The notes: generated by a model not told the origin, from the letters alone. A stretch of 64,000 bases of DNA from an uncultured Clostridia bacterium (GCA_947624285.1 CANQJS010000006.1:1-64000); one strand, 5' to 3'; shown: positions 8,902 through 19,289, counted from the first letter of the stretch. Made by a program: numbers and translations.

Positions 8902-9243
8902 TTAAACAAGCTCTATAATGCACATTTCGGCTGCGTCGCCGCGGCGGGGACCTGTTTTGATAATACGGCAATAACCGCCGTTTCTTTCGCTGTATTTCGG
9001 AGCGATTTCATCAAAAAGCTTCTTGACAACATCCTCTTTGGTGACATATGCAAGAACTTGCCTTTTTGAATGAAGGGTATCGTTTTTGCCGAGAGTGATC
9101 ATCTTCTCGGTCATTGCACGAACTTCCTTTGCTCTTGTAACGGTTGTTTCAATCTTGCCGTTTTCTAAAAGATAAGTAACCATTCCTCTGAGCATAGCCT
9201 TCCTGTGGTCGGTAGGTCTGCCCAACTTTCTGTTACCTGGCAT
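8902..9243 (-). CDS. rplQ: 50S ribosomal protein L17
   Basis: L17 binds 23S rRNA at the base of the large subunit near the exit tunnel. The 113 residues start with [20 protein letters not shown], the family signature, and have normal length. It is the last gene of the operon, 14 nt after rpoA, followed directly by a strong hairpin terminator. Confidence 0.99.
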   Translation of the reverse strand: MPGNRKLGRPTDHRKAMLRGMVTYLLENGKIETTVTRAKEVRAMTEKMITLGKNDTLHSKRQVLAYVTKEDVVKKLFDEIAPKYSERNGGYCRIIKTGPRRGDAAEMCIIELV

Positions 9244-9257
9244 AGAAATTCCCTCCT

Positions 9258-10214
9258 TTAGTCCTCATCGTGACTCAGGCTGAAACCGAGGGAGGCAAGC
9301 TTGCCGATGACTTCGTCAAGGCTCTTGCGTCCGAGATTTCTAACCTTCATCATATCTTCTTCGGATTTTCCGATCAAATCTTCTACTGTGTTGATTCCTG
9401 CTCTCTTCAAGCAGTTGAAAGAACGAACTGAAAGATCAAGCTCTTCAATTGTCATTTCAAGTACCTTTTCCTTGCCGTCGTCATCCTTTTCAACCATTAT
9501 TTCCTTGTTTCCTACCTCTTCGGAGAGGTCAACAAAGAGTCTGAGATGGTCGTTGAGGATCTTCGCCGCAAGAGAGGCTGCCTCGTCGGCGGGAATTGTC
9601 CCGTCCGTTTCAACATCAAGAATGAGCTTGTCAAGGTCAGTCTGCTGTCCTACACGAGTGTTCTCCACGGTATAATTAACCTTAAGAACGGGGGTATAGA
9701 TAGAATCCACCGCGATAGTGCCTATCGGAAGATCCATTATCTGCTTATTGCGGTCGCAGGGAACATATCCCCTGCCGCTGTCGGCGGTGAGCTCCATAAT
9801 GACCTCGGCGCCCTCGTCAAGATACGCGATATGAAGCTCGGGGTTGAGAATCTCAACATCGGAGCCGTGCTCTATATCGCCCGCGGTGACCTCGCCCTCT
9901 CCACGCGCTTTAATGTAGAGAGTTTTCGGGTTTTCATCATGTATCTTGAGAATAATGTTTTTAAGATTCAATACTATTTCCGTAACATCTTCCTTAACAT
10001 GGGGAATAGTAGAAAACTCGTGTAACACACCATCAATCTTAACGGAAGTAATGGCGTAGCCGGGAAGGGATGAGAGAAGCACTCTTCTCATACCGTTTCC
10101 GAGAGTCGTTCCGAAACCTCTTTCAAGGGGCTCTACTACAAACTTTCCTACGCTTCTGCTTCCCTGAGTAGATAACTCTACTATTTCGATATTCGGCTTG
10201 TCAATTTCTATCAT
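9258..10214 (-). CDS. rpoA: RNA polymerase alpha subunit
   Basis: The alpha subunit dimerises to nucleate RNA polymerase assembly and contacts UP elements and activators. The 318 residues show the N-terminal dimerisation domain ([20 protein letters not shown] at about 27-46), a linker near 235 and the C-terminal alpha-CTD with [20 protein letters not shown] and [10 protein letters not shown]. The linker is acidic (EKDDDGKEK). It lies between rpsD and rplQ as in other Firmicutes, with a 54-nt gap after rpsD. Confidence 0.99.
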   Translation of the reverse strand: MIEIDKPNIEIVELSTQGSRSVGKFVVEPLERGFGTTLGNGMRRVLLSSLPGYAITSVKIDGVLHEFSTIPHVKEDVTEIVLNLKNIILKIHDENPKTLYIKARGEGEVTAGDIEHGSDVEILNPELHIAYLDEGAEVIMELTADSGRGYVPCDRNKQIMDLPIGTIAVDSIYTPVLKVNYTVENTRVGQQTDLDKLILDVETDGTIPADEAASLAAKILNDHLRLFVDLSEEVGNKEIMVEKDDDGKEKVLEMTIEELDLSVRSFNCLKRAGINTVEDLIGKSEEDMMKVRNLGRKSLDEVIGKLASLGFSLSHDED

Positions 10215-10268
10215 TTAAAAGCCTCCTAAAAATAAATTTGTTGCATAAATAAAAGAAATTATCAATTA

Positions 10269-10895
10269 TTATTTGGAATAGAACTCAACGATGAGATGCT
10301 CCTCAACGGGCGTTTCTATCTCTTCCCTTTCGGGAGCTCTGAGGATCTTAGCCTCCATAGCGTCGGCATTCTTTTCCATCCAAGCGGGAACGGGTCTGGA
10401 GGCGTTTGCCTCGGCGATGCCCTTAAATTCATCTGTGGTTTTGCTTCTTTCTCTTACAGCAACAACATCACCGGATGAAAGCAGATAAGAAGGAATATCA
10501 ACTTTTCTGCCGTTTACGGTGAAATGCGCGTGGTTTACAAGCTGGCGTGCCTGAGCTCTTGAGCTTGCCATACCTGCCTCGTAAACTACATTATCCAAAC
10601 GGCTTTCGCAAAGCTGCAGAAGATTTGTACCTGTAACTCCCGCCTTTCTTTCAGCCATAAGGAAATATTTGTGGAATTGGCTTTCGGAAATTCCGTAGTA
10701 GCGGCGAGCGCTCTGCTTTGCGCGAAGCTGCATACCGTATTCCGAAGTCTTTTTGCGGTTTTGACCGTGCTGACCGGGTGCGTAAGAACGGCGGTCTATC
10801 GCACATTTGCCTGTGTAGCATCTGTCTCCTTTAAGGAAGAGCTTTTTGCCCTCGCGGCGGCAGAGCTTGCAGACAGGTCCTGTATATCTTGCCAT
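10269..10895 (-). CDS. rpsD: 30S ribosomal protein S4, zinc-binding form
   Basis: S4 is a primary 16S rRNA binder that starts assembly of the 30S body. The 208 residues include an N-terminal zinc site with C9, C12, C26 and C31 (C+ form) and an S4 RNA-binding domain at about 98-160 ([20 protein letters not shown]). Its place inside the alpha operon next to rpsK matches some Firmicutes and not Bacillus, where rpsD stands apart. Confidence 0.98.
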   Translation of the reverse strand: MARYTGPVCKLCRREGKKLFLKGDRCYTGKCAIDRRSYAPGQHGQNRKKTSEYGMQLRAKQSARRYYGISESQFHKYFLMAERKAGVTGTNLLQLCESRLDNVVYEAGMASSRAQARQLVNHAHFTVNGRKVDIPSYLLSSGDVVAVRERSKTTDEFKGIAEANASRPVPAWMEKNADAMEAKILRAPEREEIETPVEEHLIVEFYSK

Positions 10896-10915
10896 ATCAA
10901 GTAACCTCCATTAAA

Positions 10916-11314
10916 TTATACACGACGCCTTTTGGGCGGGCGGCAGCCATTATGAGGAATCGGCGTAACATCCTTGATAAGAGTAACGCTGAGACCAACG
11001 GATTCAAGCGCTCTGATAGCGGATTCGCGACCTGCGCCCGGTCCTTTAACATAAACTTCAACAGTTTTCATACCGTGCTCCATTGCGGCCTTGGCAGCTG
11101 TTTCGGCAGCGGTCTGAGCGGCAAACGGAGTGGATTTTCTTGAGCCCTTAAAGCCCATTTCACCCGCAGACGCCCACGAAACCGCGTTGCCCTGCGTGTC
11201 GGCGATAGTAACGATAGTGTTGTTGAAGGTTGACTGAATATGAACTGTACCACGCTCGATATTTTTCTTCTCGCGGCGCTTGCGCGTGCCGGTAGTGGTC
11301 TTTTTTGAAGCCAT
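10916..11314 (-). CDS. rpsK: 30S ribosomal protein S11
   Basis: S11 lies on the 30S platform and helps shape the mRNA exit region. The 132 residues have the basic N-terminal [13 protein letters not shown], the core [21 protein letters not shown], and end with the conserved [17 protein letters not shown]. Length is normal. It starts 18 nt after the rpsM stop. Confidence 0.99.
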   Translation of the reverse strand: MASKKTTTGTRKRREKKNIERGTVHIQSTFNNTIVTIADTQGNAVSWASAGEMGFKGSRKSTPFAAQTAAETAAKAAMEHGMKTVEVYVKGPGAGRESAIRALESVGLSVTLIKDVTPIPHNGCRPPKRRRV

Positions 11315-11332
11315 ACTTGTTTCCTCCTACAA

Positions 11333-11701
11333 TTACTTTTTCTTGTTTGCTATGGTCTTTTTGGGACCTTTTCTTGTGCGGGCATTGTTCTTTGAGGTCT
11401 GACCTCTGACAGGGAGACCCTTTCTGTGACGAATACCGCGGTAGCAACCGATTTCGATAAGTCTCTTGATATCGAACGCAACATCTCTGCGAAGATCGCC
11501 TTCTACGGTTACATTCTTTTCAATATAATCACGAATCTTGGAAACCTCATCCTCCGACAGATCTCTGCAGCGAGTGTCGGGATTGATCCCCGTTGCTTTG
11601 ATAATCTGAGTGGCGGTCGTTCTGCCGATACCGAAAATATAGGTAAGGCCGATCTCTACTCTTTTATCATTAGGTAAGTCAACACCTGAAATGCGTGCCA
11701 T
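11333..11701 (-). CDS. rpsM: 30S ribosomal protein S13
   Basis: S13 sits at the head of the 30S subunit and bridges to 23S rRNA and L5. The 122 residues begin [19 protein letters not shown] and contain the helix-hairpin region [13 protein letters not shown]. The conserved [19 protein letters not shown] tail contacts tRNA. It is followed by rpsK and preceded by rpmJ. Confidence 0.99.
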   Translation of the reverse strand: MARISGVDLPNDKRVEIGLTYIFGIGRTTATQIIKATGINPDTRCRDLSEDEVSKIRDYIEKNVTVEGDLRRDVAFDIKRLIEIGCYRGIRHRKGLPVRGQTSKNNARTRKGPKKTIANKKK

Positions 11702-11734
11702 ATTACTGTTTACCTCCGATTTTAATGTTAGGGC

Positions 11735-11848
11735 TTAGCCCTGACGCTGTTTGTGCTTTGGATTTTCACAGATAACCATTACTTTTCCATTGCGCTTGAT
11801 CACTTTGCATTTGTCGCAAATTTTCTTAACAGAAGGTCTGACTTTCAT
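11735..11848 (-). CDS. rpmJ: 50S ribosomal protein L36, zinc form
   Basis: The 37-codon frame reads [20 protein letters not shown] and ends in [12 protein letters not shown]11, C14, C27 and H32 form the CCCH zinc site of C+ L36, a small 23S rRNA-binding protein. AGGAGG precedes the ATG at 11848. It lies between infA and rpsM, the canonical place. Confidence 0.98.
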   Translation of the reverse strand: MKVRPSVKKICDKCKVIKRNGKVMVICENPKHKQRQG

Positions 11849-11868
11849 TTTGAATATCCTCCTTAAAA

Positions 11869-12087
11869 TTACTTTGAACGCCAGATTATACGGCCTTTTG
11901 ACAGGTCGTAAGGTGACATTTCAATCGTTACCCTATCACCGGGAAGTATTCTGATGTTATTCATACGAAGCTTTCCGCTGATATGGGCTAAAACCACATG
12001 GTTGTTTTGCAGCGTTACCCTGAACATAGTGTTGGGCAAAACCTCAACCACTGTACCTTCAACTTCTATCATATCTGACTTTGACAT
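11869..12087 (-). CDS. infA: Translation initiation factor IF-1
   Basis: IF-1 occupies the ribosomal A site during initiation. The 72-residue OB-fold protein starts [20 protein letters not shown] and ends [10 protein letters not shown]. The ATG at 12087 follows GAGG at 7 nt; a TTG one codon upstream is less likely. It lies 20 nt before rpmJ and 86 nt after map. Confidence 0.98.
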   Translation of the reverse strand: MSKSDMIEVEGTVVEVLPNTMFRVTLQNNHVVLAHISGKLRMNNIRILPGDRVTIEMSPYDLSKGRIIWRSK

Positions 12088-12173
12088 CAATTTACCTCGC
12101 TATATCAATACGATCAGGATGTTAATATTTAACTGGAATCACATCGCGGCGTATTCGCCTGCAATTGAATAAA

Positions 12174-12923
12174 TCAGAGCTGCGTCATAATGACGGGACC
12201 GTTTGGAGTGATCGCTACCGTATGCTCAAAATGAGCCGCGAGCAAGCCGTCCTCGGTAACAACGGTCCATCCGTCTGATAATTGTTTTACCTTAAAGGTT
12301 CCCTGATTGATCATCGGTTCAATTGCCAATGTCATTCCGGGTAACAGTCTGATACCACGCCCTTCGTGTCCGAAGTTGGGTACGCTTGGGTCTTCGTGAA
12401 GCTTCCTTCCGACACCGTGCCCCACGAAGTCTCGGACTACTCCGTAGCCCCTTTCTTCGCAGTAGGTCTGAATAGCGTGACCTATATCGCCGATTCTGTT
12501 GCCGTAAACCGCCTGTTCAATGCCTTTATAAAGACTTTCGCGGGTGGTATCTATCAGCCGCTTTGCCTCGGGAGAGCAAGTCCCTGCAACAAAAGTGGCA
12601 GCATTATCGCCGTTATAGCCGTTTTTTTCAGCCCCTAAATCTATGCTGACTATATCGCCCTCGCGGATGATACGGTCTGCCTTCGGGATGCCGTGGATAA
12701 CCTCGTTGTTTATGGAAATACATGCGGTGGCAGGAAAATCGTAGAGCCCCAAAAAGTTAGGCTTAGCGCCCCTCTTTTTGATAAGGTCATAAGCTATCTT
12801 ATCAATTTCCTTAGTGGAAACGCCGGGTTTAACGGCCTCGCCTGCCACCAATAATGCTTCAGCGGAGATCCGGCAAGCTTCTTTCATAAGCTCCAATTCT
12901 CTTTTGCTTTTAAGCACTACCAT
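12174..12923 (-). CDS. map: Type I methionine aminopeptidase
   Basis: This enzyme removes the initiator methionine from nascent proteins. The 249 residues show the pita-bread fold ligands: SIDLGAEKNGYNGDNAATF (two Asp), FVGHGVGRKLHEDP (His) and the late AIEPMI and EHTVAI (Glu). The ATG at 12923 begins one base after the adk stop and has GGAGG 6 nt upstream, so it is coupled to adk. The small KOW-domain gene often found between map and infA in Firmicutes is absent. Confidence 0.98.
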   Translation of the reverse strand: MVVLKSKRELELMKEACRISAEALLVAGEAVKPGVSTKEIDKIAYDLIKKRGAKPNFLGLYDFPATACISINNEVIHGIPKADRIIREGDIVSIDLGAEKNGYNGDNAATFVAGTCSPEAKRLIDTTRESLYKGIEQAVYGNRIGDIGHAIQTYCEERGYGVVRDFVGHGVGRKLHEDPSVPNFGHEGRGIRLLPGMTLAIEPMINQGTFKVKQLSDGWTVVTEDGLLAAHFEHTVAITPNGPVIMTQL

Positions 12924-12924
12924 G

Positions 12925-13557
12925 TTAATCCTCCAGTGCCGCAAAGACGAGAGCGGTGGTATCCGCCACATCCTCCTGCCCCTCTACAATTACAAGCTTG
13001 CCGAGATTTTGGTAGAAATCCTTGAGCGGCTCCGTCATAGCGTGATATTCCGCGAGCCTTGCCTGCACAGTTTCGGGTGCGTCGTCCTTACGCTGAATCA
13101 GCTCGCCGCCGCAGGCGTCGCAAATTCCCTCTTTCTTAGGCTTTTTGTAAAGCAGATGATAGGAATTCGCGCATTTTGAACACACTCTGCGGCCGGAAAG
13201 CCTTGCGGCAATCATATCGTCCGGCACTTCTATATCAAGCACCTTATCTATATCCACGCCCATATTTTCCAAGGCCTCTGCCTGAGGTATCGTGCGCGGA
13301 AAGCCGTCGAGAATAAAGCCGTTTTCGCAGTCCTTTTCCTTAAGTCTTTCCTGAATGATACCTATCACCACATCGTCGGGAACTAACTGGCCGGCATCGG
13401 TATAAGCCTTTGCCTTCAGCCCCATATTCGTTCCTTCCTTAATGGCGGCGCGGATTATATTTCCCGTTGATACGGCGGGAATACCGTATTTTTCTACTAT
13501 CTTTTCCGCCTGCGTGCCTTTTCCGGCGCCGGGCGCTCCGAGAAGTATAATTTTCAT
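12925..13557 (-). CDS. adk: Adenylate kinase with zinc lid
   Basis: Adk interconverts AMP, ADP and ATP. The 210 residues have the P-loop GAPGAGKG at 7-14, DGFPRT at 84-89 and the long-form lid carrying a four-cysteine zinc site (C126, C129, C146, C149), common in Gram-positives. The ATG at 13557 follows GGAAGGG and lies inside the 3' end region of secY, giving coupled translation. Confidence 0.98.
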   Translation of the reverse strand: MKIILLGAPGAGKGTQAEKIVEKYGIPAVSTGNIIRAAIKEGTNMGLKAKAYTDAGQLVPDDVVIGIIQERLKEKDCENGFILDGFPRTIPQAEALENMGVDIDKVLDIEVPDDMIAARLSGRRVCSKCANSYHLLYKKPKKEGICDACGGELIQRKDDAPETVQARLAEYHAMTEPLKDFYQNLGKLVIVEGQEDVADTTALVFAALED

Positions 13558-13573
13558 AAGCGCTGCCCTTCCG

Positions 13574-14923
13574 TTAATCAAGGAATCCTCTGTAGTGGCG
13601 CATCATCATCTGAGACTCAAGCTGGCGAACCGTTTCAAGAGCTACACCGCAGAGAATGATGATAGAAGTACCGCCGAGAGAGATCGACATACCGCCGTCT
13701 GTTCCATCCGGAGAAAGCGGCGGGATAGCAGCTTCGCATACAAGCGACCAAACTATCGGGAAGAGCGCTACTACCGCAAGCATGAGAACGCCGATGAGAA
13801 CGAGCCTCGATATAACTCTGAAAATATAGTCCGAGGTCGGTCTGCCCGGGCGGATACCGGGGATGGCGCCGTTGTTCTTGCGAAGATTGTTTGCCATTTC
13901 AATGGGATTGTACTGAATCGTGCTGTAGAAATAAGCAAAGAAAATAATCAGCACGAAATACATAATTGCGTACCACCAGCTGTCGCTCTGGAACGCGCCG
14001 AAGAATTTCTCCCAAAATGTGCCCGCATACTTATCCGACGGGATAAACATCTGAACGGTGGCGGGAAGCGAAAGAATGGAAGAAGCGAAGATGATTGGCA
14101 GAACGCCGCTCATATTTACCTTGATAGGCATATGGGTGGACTGACCGCCGTACATTTTTCTTCCGACAACGCGCTTAGCGTACTGGATAGGTATTCTTCT
14201 TTCGGCATTATCCATATATACGATATAAACTATCATAAGCAGGAATATAACGATAACTATCGGTACGAGTATTGTGTAAACGGGACGCCCTGTGCGCAGA
14301 TACTGCAAAAGCTGCCGCATAAGCGTGGGGAAACGCGAAACTATACCGGCAAAGAGTATAATTGAAATACCGTTGCCTATACCGTCAATAGTTATCTGCT
14401 CGCCGAGCCACATTATGATCGCAGTACCGGCTGTAAGCACCACCACTATTACAATGGCTTGGAATACAGCGGCAAAGCCTGTGAATGCGGCGCCGTTAGA
14501 GTCAACCATAAGATAATTATTGGCGCGAAGGAAGAAATAATATGCAAGAGACTGAAGAATAGCAAGAGCAACCGTAACATAGCGGGTTATAGAAGCTATC
14601 TTCTTTCTGCCCTCTTCGCCCTCTTTTTGCAGATTTCCGAGAGCCGGAATCGCAACAGCGAGAAGCTGCATAATAATTGAAGAGTTGATATACGGGGTGA
14701 TCGACATTGCGAATATCGTTCCGTAAGTGAACGCGCTGCCGGTCATAAGGCTGAGATAAGTAAGTATCGTGTTGCCCTTGCCCACATCTATTTCGTCAAC
14801 AATATTGAGGAACGGAACGGGGATTACCGAGCCTATGCGGAATATAAGAATTATAAATGCCGTGAAAATAAGCTTTTTTCTTATTTCGGGAACCTTCCAT
14901 GCGTTTACGAGGGTTTTTATCAT
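13574..14923 (-). CDS. secY: Preprotein translocase subunit SecY
   Basis: SecY forms the membrane channel for Sec-dependent export. The 449 residues show the ten-helix pattern, with conserved EGEEGRKKIASITRY after helix 2, the plug region after helix 1, and cytoplasmic loops MRQLLQYLRTGRP and ANNLRKNNGAIPGIRPGRPT. It starts directly at the end of rplO, as in other spc operons. Confidence 0.99.
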   Translation of the reverse strand: MIKTLVNAWKVPEIRKKLIFTAFIILIFRIGSVIPVPFLNIVDEIDVGKGNTILTYLSLMTGSAFTYGTIFAMSITPYINSSIIMQLLAVAIPALGNLQKEGEEGRKKIASITRYVTVALAILQSLAYYFFLRANNYLMVDSNGAAFTGFAAVFQAIVIVVVLTAGTAIIMWLGEQITIDGIGNGISIILFAGIVSRFPTLMRQLLQYLRTGRPVYTILVPIVIVIFLLMIVYIVYMDNAERRIPIQYAKRVVGRKMYGGQSTHMPIKVNMSGVLPIIFASSILSLPATVQMFIPSDKYAGTFWEKFFGAFQSDSWWYAIMYFVLIIFFAYFYSTIQYNPIEMANNLRKNNGAIPGIRPGRPTSDYIFRVISRLVLIGVLMLAVVALFPIVWSLVCEAAIPPLSPDGTDGGMSISLGGTSIIILCGVALETVRQLESQMMMRHYRGFLD

Positions 14924-15367
14924 TTATAACACCTCCGCCTTGCCGCCTGCAGCCTCGATTTTAGCCTTTGCCGATTCGCTTACGGCAGCGACCTTAACCG
15001 TTAAGGCTTTAGTGAGTTCTCCCTTTCCGAGAATCTTGACGCCGTCAAGCTCCTTCTTGATCAAACCGACTGCCTTGAGGCTGGCGGTGTCTACCGTTGC
15101 GCCTTCATCAAATCTTTCCTCAAGAGACGAAAGATTTACAACTGCGTACTCGGTTCTGAAATGATTGTTGAAGCCCCTTTTCGGAACACGCCTCTGGAGA
15201 GGCATCTGACCGCCCTCAAAACCGGGACGACGGCTGTAGCCCGAACGCGCCTTTGCGCCTTTGTGACCTTTTCCGGCGGTTTTGCCCTGCCCTGAACCGG
15301 CGCCGCGGCCGATCCTTTTAACAGCCTTTTTGGAGCCCTCGGCAGGAGAAAGTTCATATAATTTCAT
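14924..15367 (-). CDS. rplO: 50S ribosomal protein L15
   Basis: L15 is a late-assembly 23S binder. The 147 residues begin [20 protein letters not shown] and have the glycine-rich extension [20 protein letters not shown] followed by [18 protein letters not shown]. It abuts secY with no gap. Confidence 0.99.
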   Translation of the reverse strand: MKLYELSPAEGSKKAVKRIGRGAGSGQGKTAGKGHKGAKARSGYSRRPGFEGGQMPLQRRVPKRGFNNHFRTEYAVVNLSSLEERFDEGATVDTASLKAVGLIKKELDGVKILGKGELTKALTVKVAAVSESAKAKIEAAGGKAEVL

Positions 15368-15383
15368 CTATCTGCACCTCCTC

Positions 15384-15563
15384 TTAGCCTTTGGAAACTT
15401 CTACAAGGTGAACGATCTTGTTGATCTTACCCTGAGTTTGAGCATTGTCCGGCTGGACAGTCTCGTTTCCGATTTTACGAAGGCCAAGGGAGCGGGCGGT
15501 GGCGATTTGATCCTTCTTGCAGCCGATTAAGCTCTTGACAAGCCTGATTTTGATTTCTGCCAT
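15384..15563 (-). CDS. rpmD: 50S ribosomal protein L30
   Basis: The 59-codon frame reads MAEIKIRLVKSLIGCKKDQI then ATARSLGLRKIGNETVQPDN, the L30 signature. The ATG at 15563 is preceded by GGAGG. Its place between rpsE and rplO is canonical for the spc operon. Confidence 0.98.
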   Translation of the reverse strand: MAEIKIRLVKSLIGCKKDQIATARSLGLRKIGNETVQPDNAQTQGKINKIVHLVEVSKG

Positions 15564-15576
15564 TTTCCACCCCTCC

Positions 15577-16077
15577 TTAACCTAATATTTCTTTTGCCGA
15601 CTTGCCGCGAATAAGAGCCACCTGTTCGGCGGTGCGAAGCTTAGCAAGTCCGTTCATAGTTGCCCTTACAACATTATACGGATTGTTTGAGCGGATAGCC
15701 TTTGTACGAATATCGGCTATGCCAACCGTTTCAACGACCGCACGCACGGGACCGCCTGCGATAACGCCGGTACCTTTCGGCGCGGGCATAAGCAGAACTT
15801 CTCCGGCTCCGAACTTACCCTTAACATCGTGCGGGATCGTCGTGCCTCTGAGGGCAACTCTGATAACATTCTTTTTAGCGTCCTCTATGCCTTTGCGTAT
15901 GGCATCGGGAACTTCGCCCGATTTGCCGACGCCGAAGCCTACAAGGCCGTTTCCGTCTCCAACTACAACGAGCGCCGAGAATTTGTAAATTCGACCGCCC
16001 TTAACGGTTTTGGATACACGGTTGATAGTAACAACTCTTTCTTCAAGTTCTATTGAAGATACATCAATCTTTGCCAT
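15577..16077 (-). CDS. rpsE: 30S ribosomal protein S5
   Basis: S5 shapes the mRNA entry channel and affects decoding accuracy. The 166 residues contain the double-stranded RNA-binding domain ([20 protein letters not shown]) and the S5 C-terminal fold ([19 protein letters not shown]). ATG 16077 with GGAGG was chosen over the longer frame to 16134, which would run into rplR. Confidence 0.99.
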   Translation of the reverse strand: MAKIDVSSIELEERVVTINRVSKTVKGGRIYKFSALVVVGDGNGLVGFGVGKSGEVPDAIRKGIEDAKKNVIRVALRGTTIPHDVKGKFGAGEVLLMPAPKGTGVIAGGPVRAVVETVGIADIRTKAIRSNNPYNVVRATMNGLAKLRTAEQVALIRGKSAKEILG

Positions 16078-16096
16078 AAAGTATTTACCTCCTTCG

Positions 16097-16456
16097 TTAG
16101 AACTCAAGTCCGCCTTCACGGGCGCCGTCCGCAACTGCGGCTACACGGCCGTGATAAACATATCCTCCGCGGTCAAAAACGCATTTTTCAATGCCCTTTG
16201 CCTTGGCTCTGTCTGCTAATGTTTTGCCGACAGCCTTAGCTGCCTCAATATTTCCGCCATACTGCGTGAAATCCTTTTCTACCGTTGACGCCTGGGCAAG
16301 AGTTACGCCCGCAACATCGTCGATAAGCTGAATGTAAATATTGCTGAGGGAGCGATATACATTAAGTCTTGGACATTCAGCAGTGCCGGAAATCTTTGAG
16401 CGTACTCTCTTATGACGCTTCTGTCTTGCCTTATTGGCATCCTGTCTTGAAACCAT
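16097..16456 (-). CDS. rplR: 50S ribosomal protein L18
   Basis: L18 carries 5S rRNA into the large subunit with L5. The 119 residues start [20 protein letters not shown] and contain [18 protein letters not shown] and [19 protein letters not shown] at the end. Length and position (after rplF, before rpsE) are normal. Confidence 0.99.
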   Translation of the reverse strand: MVSRQDANKARQKRHKRVRSKISGTAECPRLNVYRSLSNIYIQLIDDVAGVTLAQASTVEKDFTQYGGNIEAAKAVGKTLADRAKAKGIEKCVFDRGGYVYHGRVAAVADGAREGGLEF

Positions 16457-16474
16457 AGTAATTCACTCCTTTCT

Positions 16475-17014
16475 TTACTTCTTACCTGTTTTGCCCTCTT
16501 TGCGGCGGATATGCTCTTCGGCATATTTGATACCCTTGCCTTTGTAAGGCTCGGGGGGTCTCTTTTCACGGACCTGAGCCGCGAACTGACCTACCGCCTG
16601 CTTGTCGGCGCCGGATATTACTATCTGGGTCTGACTGGGACATTCGATTTTAATTCCTTCGGGGGCGCTCATGATGACCTGATGCGAATAGCCGAGGTTC
16701 ATCACGAGATTTGAGCCCTGAAGCTGAACACGGTAGCCTACGCCGTTTACATCAAGAACTTTTTTAAAGCCCTCCGTTACGCCGTGCACCATATTTGCGA
16801 TGAGCGCGCGGGTGAGACCGTGAAGCGCTCTGTTTTCCTTTTCGTCGTTCGGTCTCGAAACTTTGATCTCGCTGCCTTCAACACTTACGCCGATGTTCGG
16901 ATTTTTATCCATAGTAAGAGTGCCGTTCGGCCCTTTTACGGTAACAGTGTTGCCGTCGACGGAAAAATCGACATTGGCAGGAATTGCGATTGGCTTTAAG
17001 CCTATGCGTGACAT
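16475..17014 (-). CDS. rplF: 50S ribosomal protein L6
   Basis: L6 lies at the base of the L7/L12 stalk. The 179 residues start MSRIGLKPIAIPANVDFSVD, have two repeated L6 folds, and end with RPPEPYKGKGIKYAEEHIRR. It is preceded by rpsH and followed by rplR. Confidence 0.99.
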   Translation of the reverse strand: MSRIGLKPIAIPANVDFSVDGNTVTVKGPNGTLTMDKNPNIGVSVEGSEIKVSRPNDEKENRALHGLTRALIANMVHGVTEGFKKVLDVNGVGYRVQLQGSNLVMNLGYSHQVIMSAPEGIKIECPSQTQIVISGADKQAVGQFAAQVREKRPPEPYKGKGIKYAEEHIRRKEGKTGKK

Positions 17015-17029
17015 CCTAACTGCACCTCC

Positions 17030-17428
17030 TTACCAGATAAAAGCCAGAACTTCGCCGCCCACATTCTGCTTGCGGGCTTCTCTGTCCGTCATTACGCCTT
17101 TAGAAGTGGAAATTATGGCTATTCCGAGCCCCTTCATAACCTTCGGCATATCCTCAACATTTGAGTATTTGCGAAGACCGGGCTTTGAAACCCTGCGGAG
17201 TCCCGTAATTACCTGGGATTTACCCTCGCCGTACTTGAGAGAGGCGCGGATAACGCCCTGCTTTCCGTCTTCTATAACCTTATAACCTTTTAAATATCCT
17301 TCATCAACAAGAATCTGAGCTATTGCTTTCTTCATGTTTGACGCAGGAATATCTACCGTATCGTGCTTTGCCGAGTTCGCGTTACGGATTCTCGTAAGCA
17401 TATCGGCAATAGGGTCTGTAATATGCAT
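17030..17428 (-). CDS. rpsH: 30S ribosomal protein S8
   Basis: S8 binds the central domain of 16S rRNA; in E. coli it also represses the spc operon. The 132 residues begin [20 protein letters not shown] and end with the conserved [20 protein letters not shown] segment. A 39-nt gap separates it from rpsN. Confidence 0.99.
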   Translation of the reverse strand: MHITDPIADMLTRIRNANSAKHDTVDIPASNMKKAIAQILVDEGYLKGYKVIEDGKQGVIRASLKYGEGKSQVITGLRRVSKPGLRKYSNVEDMPKVMKGLGIAIISTSKGVMTDREARKQNVGGEVLAFIW

Positions 17429-17467
17429 TGATATTTCCTCCTTATAAATTTAAGCAATTCTCAGTTC

Positions 17468-17653
17468 TCACCAAGAAGATTTTGTCATTCCCGGGATCTC
17501 GCCCTTATGGGCAAGCTCACGGAAGCATATGCGGCATATGCCATACTTACGAAGATAGGCATGGGGTCTACCGCAGATCTTACATCTGTTATGCTGCCTC
17601 GTTGAAAACTTAGCAGGCCTTGCAGCCTTGACTTTCATTGATGTTTTTGCCAC
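17468..17653 (-). CDS. rpsN: 30S ribosomal protein S14, zinc type (type Z)
   Basis: This short 61-residue S14 has the CXXC-X12-CXXC zinc ribbon (C24, C27, C40, C43) and the conserved C-terminal [18 protein letters not shown]. It replaces the long cysteine-free form and makes the 30S head partly zinc dependent. It lies 12 nt after rplE. Confidence 0.98.
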   Translation of the reverse strand: MAKTSMKVKAARPAKFSTRQHNRCKICGRPHAYLRKYGICRICFRELAHKGEIPGMTKSSW

Positions 17654-17665
17654 GATAATCCCTCC

Positions 17666-18208
17666 TTAATTCGCAAACGGAGCGCCCAGCAATGTAAGCA
17701 GCTCTCTTGCTTCTTCGTCGGTTTTTGCGGTTGTAACCATAATGATATCCATACCGCGCACCTTGTCTATCTTATCATAGTCTATCTCAGGGAAAATCAA
17801 CTGTTCCTTGATACCCATGGCGTAATTGCCGCGTCCGTCAAAGGAATTGGGATTGATACCCCTGAAGTCACGAACTCTCGGTAATGCGAGATTGAAAAAT
17901 CTGTCAAGAAATTCATACATCTTGTCGCCGCGAAGAGTTACTTTGACGCCTATCGGCATTCCCTCACGAAGCTTGAAGTTCGCAACGGACTTCTTGGCAC
18001 GGCACACGATGGGCTTCTGCCCGGTTATGGTAGAAAGATCGTCAACAATGGCGTCCACCACCTTGGAATTGTCGCGAGCCTCGCCGCAGCCAACATTGAG
18101 AACTATCTTGTCGAGCTTAGGGATTTGCATAACAGACTTGTATTCAAACTTTTTCATTAACGCAGGAGCTATTTCGCTCTTGTAGGTTTCTTTTAACCTT
18201 GCTGCCAT
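17666..18208 (-). CDS. rplE: 50S ribosomal protein L5
   Basis: L5 binds 5S rRNA and contacts P-site tRNA. The 180 residues contain the N-terminal [15 protein letters not shown] and the C-terminal [19 protein letters not shown] and [20 protein letters not shown]. Position after rplX is canonical. Confidence 0.99.
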   Translation of the reverse strand: MAARLKETYKSEIAPALMKKFEYKSVMQIPKLDKIVLNVGCGEARDNSKVVDAIVDDLSTITGQKPIVCRAKKSVANFKLREGMPIGVKVTLRGDKMYEFLDRFFNLALPRVRDFRGINPNSFDGRGNYAMGIKEQLIFPEIDYDKIDKVRGMDIIMVTTAKTDEEARELLTLLGAPFAN

Positions 18209-18228
18209 TTGCTATGTTCCTCCCTTTC

Positions 18229-18537
18229 TCAGAATTCGTTGCCGCAGTTTTCCTGCTTGCAAACGCGCTTGCCGTTTTTATGCCCTACTCTTGTGGCTTT
18301 GCCGCATTTGGGGCAGACAAGCTGAACTTTTGAGGCATAGAGCGCGGACTCGACCTCGATAAGCCCGCCCTGATCGCCCATCTTTTTGGGCTTAACATGC
18401 TTGGTCACCAAATTTACCTTTTTAACGATGACCTTGCCTTCCTTGGGGCTTACGGCGATGACCTCGCCTCTCATACCTTTTGATTTACCGCTTAATACCT
18501 GAACGGTATCGCCGGCTTTAACAAACATTTTACTCAT
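18229..18537 (-). CDS. rplX: 50S ribosomal protein L24 with C-terminal cysteine pairs
   Basis: L24 is an early assembly initiator. The 102 residues have the KOW motif (KAGDTVQVLSGKSKGMRGEV, about 7-26). The C-terminal part carries two cysteine pairs, C75/C78 and C93/C98, in a zinc-ribbon-like layout; the second pair is C-X4-C. The ATG at 18537 follows GGAGG, unlike the longer frame to 18552 that would overlap rplN. Confidence 0.97.
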   Translation of the reverse strand: MSKMFVKAGDTVQVLSGKSKGMRGEVIAVSPKEGKVIVKKVNLVTKHVKPKKMGDQGGLIEVESALYASKVQLVCPKCGKATRVGHKNGKRVCKQENCGNEF

Positions 18538-18551
18538 TTTCGGCACCTCCA

Positions 18552-18920
18552 TTAAAGCACTTCGGGAGCGAGAGAGAGGATCTTCATATAATCCTTATCA
18601 CGAAGCTCTCTTGCTACGGGTCCAAAAATACGGGTGCCTCTGGGAGTTTTATCCTCCCTTATAATTACGGCAGCATTTTCATCAAAACGAATGTACTGAC
18701 CGTCGTCACGACGTACACCTTTAGTTGTACGAACGATGACTGCTTTAACAACTTCGCCTTTTTTGACAACGCCGTTCGGAGCTGCCTTTTTGACGCTCGC
18801 CACGATAACATCGCCGATATTCGCATATCTTCTGCCCGAGCCGCCGAGAACTCTTATGCAAAGTATCTCTTTAGCGCCGGTGTTGTCTGCAACTTTAAGA
18901 CGACTTTCCTGTTGTATCAC
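18552..18920 (-). CDS. rplN: 50S ribosomal protein L14, GTG start
   Basis: L14 forms an intersubunit bridge. From the GTG at 18920 (GGAGG 8 nt upstream) the protein is 122 residues, the exact family length, reading [20 protein letters not shown] and ending in [13 protein letters not shown]. The frame further upstream to 18953 has no family similarity. Confidence 0.98.
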   Translation of the reverse strand: MIQQESRLKVADNTGAKEILCIRVLGGSGRRYANIGDVIVASVKKAAPNGVVKKGEVVKAVIVRTTKGVRRDDGQYIRFDENAAVIIREDKTPRGTRIFGPVARELRDKDYMKILSLAPEVL

Positions 18921-19014
18921 AGCATTTTCCTCCTTCGTACTGCAAAATAACACTTTGCATCTTGCAGTTATTATTTTAAAACTAATTTATAAAAGCTAAT
19001 GTAATTCGTAATGA

Positions 19015-19272
19015 TTACTTTGCCTTTTCAATTATATTGACTACGCGCCATCTCTTATCCTTGCTGATGGGGCGGGTTTCCATAATAAGCACTTTATCGC
19101 CTACGCCGCAGGTGTTTTCCTCGTCGTGAGCCTTGTACTTAACGGTGCGGTTGATGATCTTACCGTAAAGAGGATGACGAACCTTGTCTCTGATAGTAAC
19201 GACTACGGTTTTATCCATCTTATCGCTGGTAACGATACCTACTCTTGTTTTTCTGAGGTTTCTTTCGCTCAT
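19015..19272 (-). CDS. rpsQ: 30S ribosomal protein S17
   Basis: S17 is a primary 16S binder with an OB fold. The 85 residues begin [20 protein letters not shown] and contain [20 protein letters not shown] and the conserved [19 protein letters not shown] ending (here [16 protein letters not shown]). A 94-nt gap follows before rplN. Confidence 0.99.
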   Translation of the reverse strand: MSERNLRKTRVGIVTSDKMDKTVVVTIRDKVRHPLYGKIINRTVKYKAHDEENTCGVGDKVLIMETRPISKDKRWRVVNIIEKAK

Positions 19273-19289
19273 AATTAAATCCTCCTATC

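Noticed and set aside
13442..14365. 307-codon plus-strand frame opposite adk and secY
   Set aside because: Antisense shadow of two certain genes, rich in His and Arg as expected from reverse-frame reading.
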